Shown piece by piece: positions 22,578 to 29,368 of a DNA stretch of 64,000 nt. A program made the position numbers and the translations under genes. How positions within the stretch are numbered: the first letter of the stretch is position 1; every line of letters starts with the position of its first letter. The notes beneath the pieces are model-generated. The model worked only from the letters and a program-made list of their open reading frames with translations, had not been told where the DNA came from and searched no databases. The stretch lies in IMG/VR virus record IMGVR_UViG_3300042450_002567, positions 1-64,000 of that record. One strand, written 5' to 3'. The stretch is from a virus.

Positions 22578-22769
22578 GCGACTGGGAGGGGCTTCGGCCT
22601 CTCCCGCTTCGTCAGCCCCGATAGCCCAGGTTCAAACAATCCGGGCGGGACGTAGCTACCTGAAATGTGTGAGGTGGCTATCTGGAAGATGTGGGTGAGC
22701 CCCGTTGCTGAGACCAGGGGTTTGGGGTGGCGGGGCGTGCGGGAACAGAGGGCTTGCGCCCCCTTCCGG
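22578..22769. terminator. Convergent terminator region
   Basis: GGGAGGGGC-TTCG-GCCTCTCCC at 22584-22605 for the + gene; GGGC-TTGC-GCCC near 22750-22763 for the micro-gene. Two AGCCCCG heptamers. No other gene seen. Confidence 0.7.
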
Positions 22770-22889
22770 TTACCGCTTTCTTAGCCAGTCGATTGAGAGG
22801 ATTGTGGACGCTATGATTAGTCCTGCTCCGAACTGTTGAACTGCGCTGAACTGGTTTACCCAGTCGATGTTGATCAAATTTGCATTCAT
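22770..22889 (-). CDS. 39-residue membrane micro-protein
   Basis: Below usual length limits. AAGGGAGCCACCA before ATG 22889, own consensus promoter, terminator after the stop. Sequence starts MNANLINIDWVNQFSAVQQF; then GAGLIIASTILSIDWLRKR, one membrane segment with basic end, so the C-terminus is likely cytoplasmic. Function unknown. Confidence 0.7.
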   Translation of the reverse strand: MNANLINIDWVNQFSAVQQFGAGLIIASTILSIDWLRKR

Positions 22890-22916
22890 TGGTGGCTCCC
22901 TTGTTGGTGAAACTCT

Positions 22917-23026
22917 ATTATGCCATGTAGGTTGCACCTTGTCAAGCGGTAGCTAGAGTGAGGCTGAGTCGGCTCTCAGGAAACTCTTATAGTCAATTTG
23001 ACGGCAAGCAACCTAGCCTATATAGT
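22917..23026. promoter_or_regulatory. Divergent promoter pair with shifted palindrome
   Basis: Left TTGACA/CATAAT on - (22940-22945, 22917-22922); right TTGACG/TATAGT (22998-23003, 23021-23026); spacers 17 bp. CTGAGTCGGCTCTCAG at 22974-22989 is 28 bp from the left and 8 bp from the right -35 box, a shift of about one turn from the usual centre. Confidence 0.8.
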
Positions 23027-23056
23027 TGTACCTATCACCTAACAGAAAGAGTCAAC

Positions 23057-23344
23057 ATGTATCAGACAGTTTCAGAATCAGACTTCGCTCAAGCCATGCG
23101 GCAATTCGCTGACTGGCCCTACAACGCAGCGGTGGCCTTCTTCAACTACCTAGAAGACACCTTCGCTGATGAGCCAGGGATCGAACTAGATCCCATTGGT
23201 TTTCGCTGCGATTATGCCGTCTACGACTCTTTTGAGGAGTACGTTGAAGACACCGGCCACGAGATCGACAGCCTAGAAGAACTAGGACACAACACAACGG
23301 TCGTCGAAGTCGGTGACGGTTCGATAGTCGTGAGAGGCTGGTGA
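23057..23344 (+). CDS. Paralog family member C (SDFA...IELDPI..RC)
   Basis: 95 residues from ATG 23057. MYQTVSESDFAQAMRQFADW, PYNAAVAFFNYLED, GIELDPIGFRCDYAVYDSFE, VVEVGDGSIVVRGW. Shares with B even the leader (CACCTAACAGAAAGAG). The nearby pair B/C probably arose by tandem duplication of the whole unit. Confidence 0.8.
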   Translation: MYQTVSESDFAQAMRQFADWPYNAAVAFFNYLEDTFADEPGIELDPIGFRCDYAVYDSFEEYVEDTGHEIDSLEELGHNTTVVEVGDGSIVVRGW

Positions 23345-23514
23345 GTGAGCAAGGGGAGGGCTACGGCCTTCCCCAGCTTGCTGGCCCCGTTGCTTGACTT
23401 TTGTTGAGTGGACTTGACTTTTGTTGTGTGCGGGGCGTGCCGGTTGTCGGGGGTGGCGGGGGTCCCGTGGGCGCGAGAAAGTGGGAGGGAGGCTTTCGCC
23501 CCTCTCCCGTTCTC
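23345..23514. terminator. Convergent terminator region
   Basis: GGGGAGGGC...GGCCTTCCCC at 23353-23374; leftward stem GGGAG...CTCCC at 23483-23508. GACTTTTGTTG is repeated twice near 23395-23425. No gene. Confidence 0.7.
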
Positions 23515-23751
23515 TCAGAACACTGTGGCGCTGATGCCGTGGTGACCAGTCTGGCCGCATATGTCGCAGCCGTTATGAGTGAAGCCGTAGCCGTCGTCGT
23601 CCATATTGACCACAACGCAGCCGCTGAAGGACTCTAGGCCTTCGTCACGGCGTTGGCGGTACTCGTTGCCTCTGTCGTCATTGTCGACTGCTGAGTCATC
23701 GAGGTTGGCTACCCACATTGCGCAGTCTGAGCAAATTTTGATGTCTATCAT
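23515..23751 (-). CDS. Small zinc-ribbon-like protein
   Basis: 78 residues. CSDCAMWVANLD near the start and NGCDICGQTGHHG near the end give two C-x2-C pairs. The layout recalls a conserved phage family with CTDC.MW.ANG and F.W..CD.CG. Probably a zinc-bound fold of unknown role. CAGGAGAAACAA before ATG. Confidence 0.75.
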   Translation of the reverse strand: MIDIKICSDCAMWVANLDDSAVDNDDRGNEYRQRRDEGLESFSGCVVVNMDDDGYGFTHNGCDICGQTGHHGISATVF

Positions 23752-23780
23752 TTGTTTCTCCTGTTCGTTGGTGAAACACT

Positions 23781-24078
23781 AGTATGCCATACACCTTGCA
23801 GTCTGTCAACTCCACTGCGTGAGTTGTCTAAGAACTCTCTCAGGTTGCTTGTAGCGTGATTTGCGTTGTGGCCTATAGTGTGCAATAATAGTGTTCGTTG
23901 TTACCTCACCGTTTGTGTGCAAAGCAATAGTGAGGGGTTCGTACTAATCGAGTCTATATTGCTTTATAGCCTCTTGAGCCTATTTGCAGGGCTTGACGGT
24001 ACGGTAGGCGGGTTGTGTTCCTAGGCATAGGGGCGCGACCCGCAACAACTTGACAAGACATCACCTAGGGTGTACACT
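23781..24078. promoter_or_regulatory. Promoter region with an orphan promoter
   Basis: Left TTGACA/CATACT on - (23804-23809, 23781-23786); CTAAGAACTCTCTCAG at 23828-23843; 17 bp further an orphan rightward TTGCGT/AATAAT (23861-23866, 23884-23889). A second rightward promoter TTGACA/TACACT (24050-24055, 24073-24078) serves the gene at 24109. Confidence 0.75.
23896..24040 (+). ncRNA. Candidate small RNA from orphan promoter
   Basis: Downstream of 23861-23889 there is no ribosome site or convincing frame. CCTCAC...TTTG-tgtg-CAAA...GTGAGG folds at about 23913-23943, and GCGGGT/ACCCGC at about 24008-24044 may end the transcript. Limits are estimated from the promoter and hairpins. Confidence 0.35.
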
Positions 24079-24108
24079 TACACTCATCACCTAACAGAAA
24101 GAACAAAC

Positions 24109-24324
24109 ATGGCAACTCCAGCCCGAAACATAATCAACCTAGTAACCCTAGGCAATGAGGCCATAGAGTCTCTACTGCCAGATAACCCAAAGGCTGCGCA
24201 AGTAATCGCAGATTACCTTCACCACGAAATTACTCGCATCCTGTATCAGACAGAGGGGAACGGGTTCAACGAAGTTCCACCTGCGAACTCTGACCATATC
24301 CGTGACCTCTTAGCCAAGAGCTAA
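24109..24324 (+). CDS. 71-residue helical protein, unknown
   Basis: MATPARNIINLVTLGNEAIE, NPKAAQVIADYLHHEITRIL, NSDHIRDLLAKS; three predicted helices. GAAAGAACAAAC before ATG 24109. Own promoter. No family recognised. Confidence 0.75.
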   Translation: MATPARNIINLVTLGNEAIESLLPDNPKAAQVIADYLHHEITRILYQTEGNGFNEVPPANSDHIRDLLAKS

Positions 24325-24661
24325 GGGGTCAGGCGGGGCTCTGCTTCACCCGCTGTTGTGAAGCGAGTCCCTTCCCCTGCACTGGTGGTGACCGGTGCAG
24401 GGGGCCGAAAGGCTTTTGCTATTTAGCCCCGTGAACAGATTTGTGTGAAAGATTCAGCGGGGCTGGGGAATAGAAAAGTGGGGGCCTTGCGGCCCCCTGG
24501 TGACTGGTTGAACTCCATTGTGCGCCACATCCCCGTTTCGGCGTGAAGCCCCGGTAGGTCAATTTCCGGTGTGGACTCGCAGTCTGTTCTCCGCCAGTCG
24601 GCGGCGTTTTTTACGTTTCCTCCTTTGGTTGGGTTGGGGGGACCGAAGTCCCCCCGTTGAC
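24325..24661. terminator. Convergent region with several hairpins and a broken frame
   Basis: Rightward CCCCTGCAC/GTGCAGGGG at 24374-24403. GGGGGCC-TTGC-GGCCCCC at 24480-24497. Leftward GGGGGGAC-CGAA-GTCCCCCC at 24636-24655. A protein-like - frame (NAADWRRTDC...MWRTMEFNQ) at about 24505-24612 has AAAGGAGG before it but no start codon. Confidence 0.65.
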
Positions 24662-24823
24662 TCAGTCGCATTCCCAGTCGCCATCCGGCTCCCGTTGTTC
24701 GCAGTAGTCGTAGCACCACTCTTCGTAGTCATCTTCGTCGCGTGTTTCGCTTTCGTAGTCGTCCATCCAGTCGACATGTTCGGCGAGGTACTGATCCTCT
24801 TCGTATTCGTAGTAGGTTTCCAT
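24662..24823 (-). CDS. 53-residue very acidic protein
   Basis: ATG 24823 after AAAGGCCCACC. METYYEYEEDQYLAEHVDWM, then runs of Asp/Glu with CYDYCEQRE and a final WECD. About 40 percent Asp/Glu, like DNA-mimic proteins, which is inference only. Own promoter and terminator. Confidence 0.7.
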   Translation of the reverse strand: METYYEYEEDQYLAEHVDWMDDYESETRDEDDYEEWCYDYCEQREPDGDWECD

Positions 24824-24851
24824 GGTGGGCCTTTCTTGTTGGTGAAACACT

Positions 24852-24959
24852 ATTATGCCCTATAGGGTGCAGTCTGTCAAGCCCATGCCATGGCAACCTG
24901 AGATAATCCTCAGTCGCTCACAGACAACACTTGACAAGGTGCAGGGTACATGCCATAAT
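24852..24959. promoter_or_regulatory. Divergent promoter pair with central palindrome
   Basis: Left TTGACA/CATAAT on - (24875-24880, 24852-24857); right TTGACA/CATAAT (24931-24936, 24954-24959); spacers 17 bp. CTGAGATAATCCTCAG at 24898-24913, gaps 17 and 17 bp. Confidence 0.85.
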
Positions 24960-24988
24960 GGTATCTCACCTAACGAAAGGCCCTACCA

Positions 24989-25321
24989 ATGGGAGTCCAA
25001 ATCCAACCATCAGTAACCAGAAGCCAGTACGATGCTCTCGCATCAGAAGGCTTTGAGCCAGCCTCAATGGGCTATAGCTCATGGGTAACCACAATGGCCT
25101 TCTTCGGCCTCTGTGCAATGCCCGGAGACGAAGCAGAAGGCGAATGCGCTCCGTCAGTACTGCTCGACAATGCCGACGAGGCTCTCTCTAAGGCTTCGGA
25201 GTGTCCTCCGGTGCAATTTCCGGGCGGCCAACTCATCAACGTGGCAGCAATGCGAGTCAAGGAAGTCATCGCAGTCGCAAGGCTCGCGGACGTTCTCGAA
25301 ACGGATGTGGTCTGGGGCTGA
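24989..25321 (+). CDS. 110-residue phage protein, unknown
   Basis: MGVQIQPSVTRSQYDALASE, YSSWVTTMAFFGLCAMPGDE, then a helical end VKEVIAVARLADVLETDVVW. GAAAGGCCCTACCA before the ATG. Perfect hairpin GGTCCCACC/GGTGGGACC after the stop. No family recognised. Confidence 0.75.
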   Translation: MGVQIQPSVTRSQYDALASEGFEPASMGYSSWVTTMAFFGLCAMPGDEAEGECAPSVLLDNADEALSKASECPPVQFPGGQLINVAAMRVKEVIAVARLADVLETDVVWG

Positions 25322-25468
25322 GAGCGGGTCCCACCTGAAAGGGTGGGACCTTCCCCGCAGCCCCGATAGCGTGGAGTGCAAGTTTTTGGTGCGGGACGCC
25401 TGGGGTGGCCGTGTATGTGGGAGCCCCGTGGGAACGCGAATGCGGGAGGCCTTGCGGCCCCCCTTCGC
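25322..25468. terminator. Convergent terminator region
   Basis: GGTCCCACC/GGTGGGACC at 25327-25350; leftward GGGAGGCC-TTGC-GGCCCCCC at 25444-25463; two AGCCCCG heptamers. Confidence 0.75.
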
Positions 25469-25648
25469 TTAGCCGAGGTAACCTCCTCGGCGGTGGTCGT
25501 GGACGAATTGCGCCCACTCGCTAGCGTCATCTACGTCGATGTAGTGGCACTCATCGCAGTAGTAGAACCCGTTTCCGTAGACATCCTCTGTGAGTTCCTC
25601 TGGCACGAGTTCCTCACACTGATCGCAGCGGTTGAGTGTGTTTGGCAT
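25469..25648 (-). CDS. Small zinc-finger-like protein, paralog 1
   Basis: 59 residues from ATG 25648. NTLNRCDQCEELVPEELTED, FYYCDECHYIDVDDASEWAQ, then FVHDHRRGGYLG. Two C-x2-C pairs and a shared E-W-x-x-F-x-x-D-H-R-R-G-G end with the gene at 31007. Frame upstream of the ATG is promoter and leader. Function unknown. Confidence 0.75.
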   Translation of the reverse strand: MPNTLNRCDQCEELVPEELTEDVYGNGFYYCDECHYIDVDDASEWAQFVHDHRRGGYLG

Positions 25649-25676
25649 GTCTGCTCTTTCCTGTTGGTGAAACACT

Positions 25677-25786
25677 ATTATTGCACAGTACAAAGCACAA
25701 TGCAAATCGAGTATGAGCGGCAGCTGAGAGCGGTCTCAGGTTCGCTGTAGCTACGATTTGACGGGGTACACCCTATAGAGTACAGT
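25677..25786. promoter_or_regulatory. Divergent promoter pair with central palindrome, model case
   Basis: Left TTGCAT/AATAAT on - (25700-25705, 25677-25682); right TTGACG/TACAGT (25758-25763, 25781-25786); spacers 17 bp. CTGAGAGCGGTCTCAG at 25724-25739, 18 bp from each -35 box; centre at -61.5 from both predicted starts (25670 and 25793). Confidence 0.85.
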
Positions 25787-25815
25787 TGCAGTACACCAAC
25801 CAACAAGGAGAGAGC

Positions 25816-26094
25816 ATGAGTACATCCGCAACCGCCTACATGACAGTAGGCGACCAAATCAAGTCCATCAATGTTGACGGTAGCGTCAACATCCACGGGG
25901 TTGATCGTGAAGCCGTCAGAGACGCAACAATTACCCTCGTGAAGGGGGATCGCGTTGAGCCGTTTGTGTCAATCTCTTTCCCGGCAGAGAAAACCTTCAC
26001 AAACATCTTCCTGAAAGGCTCTCTAGCTGATCAGGCTGAGGCTCTCAAGCTGTTGGCAGCAAAGCTGACCATCATGGCCAGCGAAATCGGCTAA
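25816..26094 (+). CDS. 92-residue phage protein, unknown
   Basis: ATG 25816 after AAGGAGAGAGC. AYMTVGDQIKSINVDGSVNI and VSISFPAEKTFTNIFLKGSL, then a helix AEALKLLAAKLTIMASEI; strand-rich start and helical end. No family recognised. Confidence 0.75.
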   Translation: MSTSATAYMTVGDQIKSINVDGSVNIHGVDREAVRDATITLVKGDRVEPFVSISFPAEKTFTNIFLKGSLADQAEALKLLAAKLTIMASEIG

Positions 26095-26346
26095 CGGAAA
26101 AGGGGGGAAGGGCTACGGCCCTTCCCCCGCCTCCGCAGTCCCGATAGGGGTGTGTGCCCATGTTGTCCCAAAGCCCCGAAATTTAGAAAGGGGTCAGGCT
26201 TTGGGGGGAAATTGGGGGCGGGGCTGTGATCTTCACTGCTTGGTGAAGTGATTTAGCGGGGCTCCTGGTTGTTCTTAGCGCAGCTTCTCGTAGCGGGGCG
26301 CATAAGTGCGGGCGCGAAGAGGTGGGGGGCCGTAGCCCCCCTCAAC
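26095..26346. terminator. Convergent terminator region with G-rich repeat
   Basis: GGGGGAAGGGC...GCCCTTCCCCC at 26102-26128; leftward GGGGGGC-CGTA-GCCCCCC at 26324-26341. First G-rich repeat copy at 26172-26225. Confidence 0.75.
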
Positions 26347-26559
26347 TCATTCGCCATCCCAGCTCTCACCACAGAGCGTGGGATCGAACCATGCGGGTGG
26401 GATATCACTATCCTGCACTCCCCATGCGTCCTGCACTTTGCGAACGGCTTGCTGTTGCCATTCCCATTGGTCTAGCCACTCTTCTAGCGGCTCGTCAAAG
26501 CTTGGGTCAGCTTGGCAGGCTGCCCGCCACATTCCTACTATGTCGTTTCTGTTTGTCAC
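26347..26559 (-). CDS. Trp-rich phage protein, GTG start
   Basis: 70 residues. AGGAGTTACA precedes a GTG at 26559; there is no nearby ATG. MTNRNDIVGMWRAACQADPS, FDEPLEEWLDQWEWQQQAVR, IPPAWFDPTLCGESWDGE. Acidic, helical, seven Trp. No family recognised. Confidence 0.7.
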   Translation of the reverse strand: MTNRNDIVGMWRAACQADPSFDEPLEEWLDQWEWQQQAVRKVQDAWGVQDSDIPPAWFDPTLCGESWDGE

Positions 26560-26587
26560 TGTAACTCCTGTCGTTTGGTGAAACACT

Positions 26588-26697
26588 AGTATGCCATGTA
26601 GGGTGCAATCTGTCAAATGCACCGTATGGTTTGTCTGAGGGCGTTCTCAGGATGTTCTCAGCTAGCATTTGACAAGGTGTAAGGTGTATGCCATACT
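26588..26697. promoter_or_regulatory. Divergent promoter pair with central palindrome
   Basis: Left TTGACA/CATACT on - (26611-26616, 26588-26593); right TTGACA/CATACT (26669-26674, 26692-26697); spacers 17 bp. CTGAGGGCGTTCTCAG at 26635-26650, gaps 18 and 18 bp. Confidence 0.85.
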
Positions 26698-26726
26698 AGT
26701 GTCATCACCTAATGAAAGGCAGTGCA

Positions 26727-26945
26727 ATGCAAACATTGAATGATTGGCAACAAGACGCTCAAAGGGTCATCCTTTGGGAGGACGCTAGGGGTGAGGCTAC
26801 CTACACGGTGGGTATACCTAGCAAGCGTGACTCTCATGGGGACCCCACGGCGGCCCTAGAGACGGACGGGGTAGAGACCTTCCTCGGCACCGTATGGCTC
26901 TTGCCATTCGGCGGGCGAGTGATCGAGGTTTACACCGCGGAGTGA
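26727..26945 (+). CDS. 72-residue phage protein, unknown
   Basis: MQTLNDWQQDAQRVILWEDA, RGEATYTVGIPSKRDS, FLGTVWLLPFGGRVIEVYTA. Start 26727 follows GAAAGG by 10 bases; an ATG at 26712 sits on the ribosome site. Likely a small beta protein. Terminator 26950-26970. Confidence 0.7.
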   Translation: MQTLNDWQQDAQRVILWEDARGEATYTVGIPSKRDSHGDPTAALETDGVETFLGTVWLLPFGGRVIEVYTAE

Positions 26946-27033
26946 GACAGGGGAGGGCGAGACCCTCCCCCCTCTCATGCGTCCCGCCACGCTCAAATAT
27001 ATCCTTGACTTACGGGTTTGGGGCTGGTACAAT
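26946..27033 (+). promoter_or_regulatory. Terminator then leaderless promoter
   Basis: GGGGAGGG-CGAGA-CCCTCCCC at 26950-26970. TTGACT (27005-27010) and TACAAT (27028-27033), 17-bp spacer; seven bases later the ATG at 27041, so the transcript should start at or one base before it. Confidence 0.75.
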
Positions 27034-27040
27034 TCCAAGT

Positions 27041-27271
27041 ATGAAAAACACATCGGGACTCCCACCACTATTTACTTGCGAAGAATGCGGAATGGAAATC
27101 AACCCCAAAGAGCGGGGCACCTGGAAGAAGGTGACTGGCTGGGTTGAGAACCGTAAGGGCGGTGGCGCTCACGCTGTGGCTTTGCCGACAGCCCCGATGG
27201 GGTGGATGTGTAAGACTTGTATGATGTTGAAGAAGTTGAAGGCCCCGCCGCAAACGGAAACGCTTTTCTAG
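27041..27271 (+). CDS. Small zinc-finger-like protein, leaderless
   Basis: 76 residues. PPLFTCEECGMEINPKERGT and MGWMCKTCMMLKKLK give two C-x2-C pairs; the rest is basic, so it may bind nucleic acid. No ribosome site; the predicted transcription start is the ATG, unlike the neighbouring genes with long AGGAG leaders. AGCCCCG within the gene. Confidence 0.75.
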   Translation: MKNTSGLPPLFTCEECGMEINPKERGTWKKVTGWVENRKGGGAHAVALPTAPMGWMCKTCMMLKKLKAPPQTETLF

Positions 27272-27301
27272 GGCGGGACGCAGAAGTGGGTGCGCGCAAA
27301 A

Positions 27302-27326
27302 GGGGGAGGCCTTGCGGCCCCCCCCC
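27302..27326 (-). terminator. Terminator hairpin
   Basis: GGGGGAGGCC-TTGC-GGCCCCCC just after the stop of the - gene. Confidence 0.75.
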
Positions 27327-27333
27327 TTGTCGC

Positions 27334-27504
27334 TTAGAGGTTGTTGATTGCGTCAGCGAGCATGTTTGCTGCGAGGATTAGCTCCTCGTTGTTTGCTGGC
27401 CCTGCGACTGCGCAAGCCACGAGCAGGAAGCTCAGTGCTTCTTGTGCGGTCTCTGCGGCTGTTGGCTGGCCGCATAGCGCCATCATCATATCTAGGTCAT
27501 TCAT
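27334..27504 (-). CDS. 56-residue hydrophobic/helical protein
   Basis: ATG 27504 after AGGAGCAGTT. MNDLDMMMALCGQPTAAETA, then ALSFLLVACAVAGPANNEEL, helical and partly hydrophobic, ending LADAINNL. Perhaps membrane-peripheral. No family recognised. Confidence 0.7.
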   Translation of the reverse strand: MNDLDMMMALCGQPTAAETAQEALSFLLVACAVAGPANNEELILAANMLADAINNL

Positions 27505-27532
27505 AACTGCTCCTGTTCGTTGGTGAGACTCC

Positions 27533-27641
27533 AGTATGCCATACAGGGTGCAGTCTGTCAAGCTTACCGTATGGGTTCCCTGAGACTGTTCTCAGGTTGC
27601 CGATGATCCGATTTGCATTGCGCCGTACAGTGTGCAATAAT
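27533..27641. promoter_or_regulatory. Divergent promoter pair with central palindrome
   Basis: Left TTGACA/CATACT on - (27556-27561, 27533-27538); right TTGCAT/AATAAT (27613-27618, 27636-27641); spacers 17 bp. CTGAGACTGTTCTCAG at 27580-27595, gaps 18 and 17 bp. Confidence 0.85.
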
Positions 27642-27673
27642 AGTGTTTCACCAACAAGTCCGAGGAGGACGAA

Positions 27674-27838
27674 ATGCTAAACGAACTAGAACTGTCGGCC
27701 CTGTGGGTTCAGGGAGGATACCAAGAGTGGCAGGATCGCATCGACGAGATGACGAGAGCCGCCAAGCTTGAGAAAGAGCGCCTGATCTGGGACTGGCGAT
27801 GTGAAATCTCGCAAGAAGAGGGGTTCCGCTCAGAGTGA
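27674..27838 (+). CDS. 54-residue helical protein
   Basis: Short, hidden gene. GAGGAGGACGAA before ATG 27674. MLNELELSALWVQGGYQEWQ, IDEMTRAAKLEKERLIWDWR, acidic/basic helix of coiled-coil type. Terminator GGGGGGGC-GAAA-GCCCTCCC (27845-27864) after the stop. Function unknown. Confidence 0.7.
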   Translation: MLNELELSALWVQGGYQEWQDRIDEMTRAAKLEKERLIWDWRCEISQEEGFRSE

Positions 27839-27844
27839 CCCTGA

Positions 27845-27940
27845 GGGGGGGGCGAAAGCCCTCCCTCTCTCCGCAGTCCCGACAGCTGATCCCAAGTTCG
27901 ATACCACCGATTTGACACAGCCACCAACACCCTGTAAGGT
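27845..27940 (+). promoter_or_regulatory. Terminator then promoter
   Basis: Hairpin 27845-27864. TTGACA (27912-27917), TAAGGT (27935-27940), 17-bp spacer. No palindrome. Confidence 0.75.
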
Positions 27941-27968
27941 ACAGACCTACCAACTATTAGGAGAACAA

Positions 27969-28229
27969 ATGTCAACAAGAACAATCTTTTCAACCCGGGA
28001 CGAACACGGCGATAACAAGAAGATCACCGCCGAAGACATCGCAGCCTTGCGGGGCATGTCAGGCGTCATGAAGATGGAAGACCTGCAGATTTCTGTCAAC
28101 GTTGTCGAGGCACGGCTTCGCTTCGGGCATCTTGACCTGTTGGTGACTCCTGTTGCCGGGACTGGTGAGCGTTGGGTTGAGACTCATCGTGTTGCGTTAG
28201 TCCCGCCTGGGAATGTTGTTACTATCTGA
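27969..28229 (+). CDS. 86-residue phage protein, unknown
   Basis: ATG 27969 after AGGAGAACAA. MSTRTIFSTRDEHGDNKKIT, AEDIAALRGMSGVMKMEDLQ, then strands VNVVEARLRFGHLDLLVTPV. Alpha then beta layout. No family recognised. Longer frame upstream lies in the previous gene. Confidence 0.75.
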   Translation: MSTRTIFSTRDEHGDNKKITAEDIAALRGMSGVMKMEDLQISVNVVEARLRFGHLDLLVTPVAGTGERWVETHRVALVPPGNVVTI

Positions 28230-28246
28230 TAGTCCCGTGGATGGGC

Positions 28247-28277
28247 AGAAGGGCCACCCTTGCGGGTGGCCCTTTCT
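28247..28277. terminator. Bidirectional terminator
   Basis: AGAAGGGCCACC (28247-28258), loop CTTGC, arm to 28277 ending in TTT; A-run on one side and T-run on the other, shared by the genes at 27969 (+) and 28398 (-). Confidence 0.85.
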
Positions 28278-28278
28278 G

Positions 28279-28398
28279 TTACTCGGTTCGTGCGGGTGGG
28301 GTTCCCGCTTCGATTTCTTTGAACATTTCAATGACGAGTAACATCTCTTCGATCTCTGAGGTGGTGAGGTCGTCATTGTCTGAATTGTCGTTGTCCAT
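28279..28398 (-). CDS. 39-residue acidic micro-protein
   Basis: Hidden gene with AAGGAGCCACA before ATG 28398, own promoter and terminator. MDNDNSDNDDLTTSEIEEML, then LVIEMFKEIEAGTPPARTE; disordered acidic start and one helix. Function unknown. Confidence 0.7.
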   Translation of the reverse strand: MDNDNSDNDDLTTSEIEEMLLVIEMFKEIEAGTPPARTE

Positions 28399-28427
28399 TG
28401 TGGCTCCTTGCTGGTTGGTGAAACACT

Positions 28428-28536
28428 AGTATTGCATGTAGGGTGCAGTTTGTCAATTCCACCGTGCGGGTTGTCTGAGGGGCCTCTCAGGTTGCCTGTA
28501 GCACGATTTGCATTGTGCCCTGCAGTGTGCAAGAAT
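28428..28536. promoter_or_regulatory. Divergent promoter pair with central palindrome
   Basis: Left TTGACA/AATACT on - (28451-28456, 28428-28433); right TTGCAT/AAGAAT (28508-28513, 28531-28536); spacers 17 bp. CTGAGGGGCCTCTCAG at 28475-28490, gaps 18 and 17 bp. Confidence 0.85.
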
Positions 28537-28564
28537 AGTGTTTCACCTACAAAGAAAGGTCATC

Positions 28565-28774
28565 ATGGACCAGAAGAAAGACTGGACGGCACTCCAGAAG
28601 TGCTTCAGAGCTTCGGAGCTTATTATCGAAGCGACTGAGCTTATGGCAGTGCAGCTACAGGACGGGAGCAACGTGAACTACAGCCCGGAGCAGGGGCTAG
28701 AGTTGATCGACGCATACGAGCGGCTGACAGCGGTTATGCGAAAAATGTCGGGAGAACCGGCGTTAGCTGAGTGA
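28565..28774 (+). CDS. 69-residue helical protein
   Basis: AAAGGTCATC before ATG 28565. MDQKKDWTALQKCFRASELI, IEATELMAVQLQDGSNVNYS, LELIDAYERLTAVMRKM; a helical bundle by composition. Terminator GGCGGGTGGC...GCC followed by TTT at 28782-28808. Confidence 0.75.
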   Translation: MDQKKDWTALQKCFRASELIIEATELMAVQLQDGSNVNYSPEQGLELIDAYERLTAVMRKMSGEPALAE

Positions 28775-28841
28775 GTTGTTAGGCGGGTGGCTACGGTCAC
28801 TCGCCTTTCGACTTGACAAGGTGCAAGGTGTATGGTACAAT
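28775..28841 (+). promoter_or_regulatory. Terminator then consensus promoter
   Basis: Hairpin 28782-28808 overlaps the promoter: TTGACA (28813-28818), TACAAT (28836-28841), 17-bp spacer, both boxes close to consensus. Confidence 0.8.
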
Positions 28842-28871
28842 AGTGTTTCACCAAGGAACAGGAGCCAAGCA

Positions 28872-28964
28872 ATGACATACCTAGCAATAGCTACAGGATG
28901 GGCAGTGAGTATGGGTGCGCTGGCACTCTGGAACGAGCGGTGGGTCAGGAAGTGGAAGGACTGA
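28872..28964 (+). CDS. 30-residue membrane micro-protein
   Basis: AGGAGCCAAGCA before ATG 28872 and a consensus promoter make it real despite its size. MTYLAIATGWAVSMGALALW then NERWVRKWKD: one membrane segment and a basic tail, so a small single-pass membrane peptide. Function unknown; could affect the host membrane. Confidence 0.7.
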   Translation: MTYLAIATGWAVSMGALALWNERWVRKWKD

Positions 28965-29153
28965 CCCTCCCCTTCCGGGTCCCGCTGGGGCGTGGAATGA
29001 CAATGTTTGTGAGCCCCGAGATTTCTGAAAAGGGGCCAGGGTTTTGGGGTGAGACTGGGGGGCGGGGCTGTTGTTTGTTTTGTTCCTGGTTCCAGGGTGC
29101 GGGACGCATGCGAGTGCGGGCGCGACTGTGGGGGCCTTTCGGCCCCCGTTGTC
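28965..29153. terminator. Convergent terminator region with G-rich repeat
   Basis: G-rich repeat 29012-29069; leftward GGGGGCC-TTTC-GGCCCCC at 29130-29147. No gene. Confidence 0.75.
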
Positions 29154-29336
29154 TCAGTCGTACTCCACTTCCCAGCGGTCCCATTGGCATGACTTGCATG
29201 CGAAGGCGGTGGCTTGTATTTCCTCTCCGCCGAGTTCGAAGGTGTAGCCTAGGTAGATGGTTCCCATATCGGCAACGGTTGTCATGCACTGACAGTCGTG
29301 GCATTCGATACGGGCGTGCTTGATTACTTCCCACAT
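29154..29336 (-). CDS. Small zinc-ribbon-like protein, paralog group 2
   Basis: 60 residues. ARIECHDCQCMTTVADMGTI and TAFACKSCQWDRWEVEYD, two C-x2-C pairs. The end CKSCQWDRWEVEY resembles CRSCWWDYIDVEF of the gene at 31883. Likely zinc-binding; function unknown. Confidence 0.75.
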   Translation of the reverse strand: MWEVIKHARIECHDCQCMTTVADMGTIYLGYTFELGGEEIQATAFACKSCQWDRWEVEYD

Positions 29337-29368
29337 GTGCGGGTCCCTCTCTGCTTGGTGATGTACTT

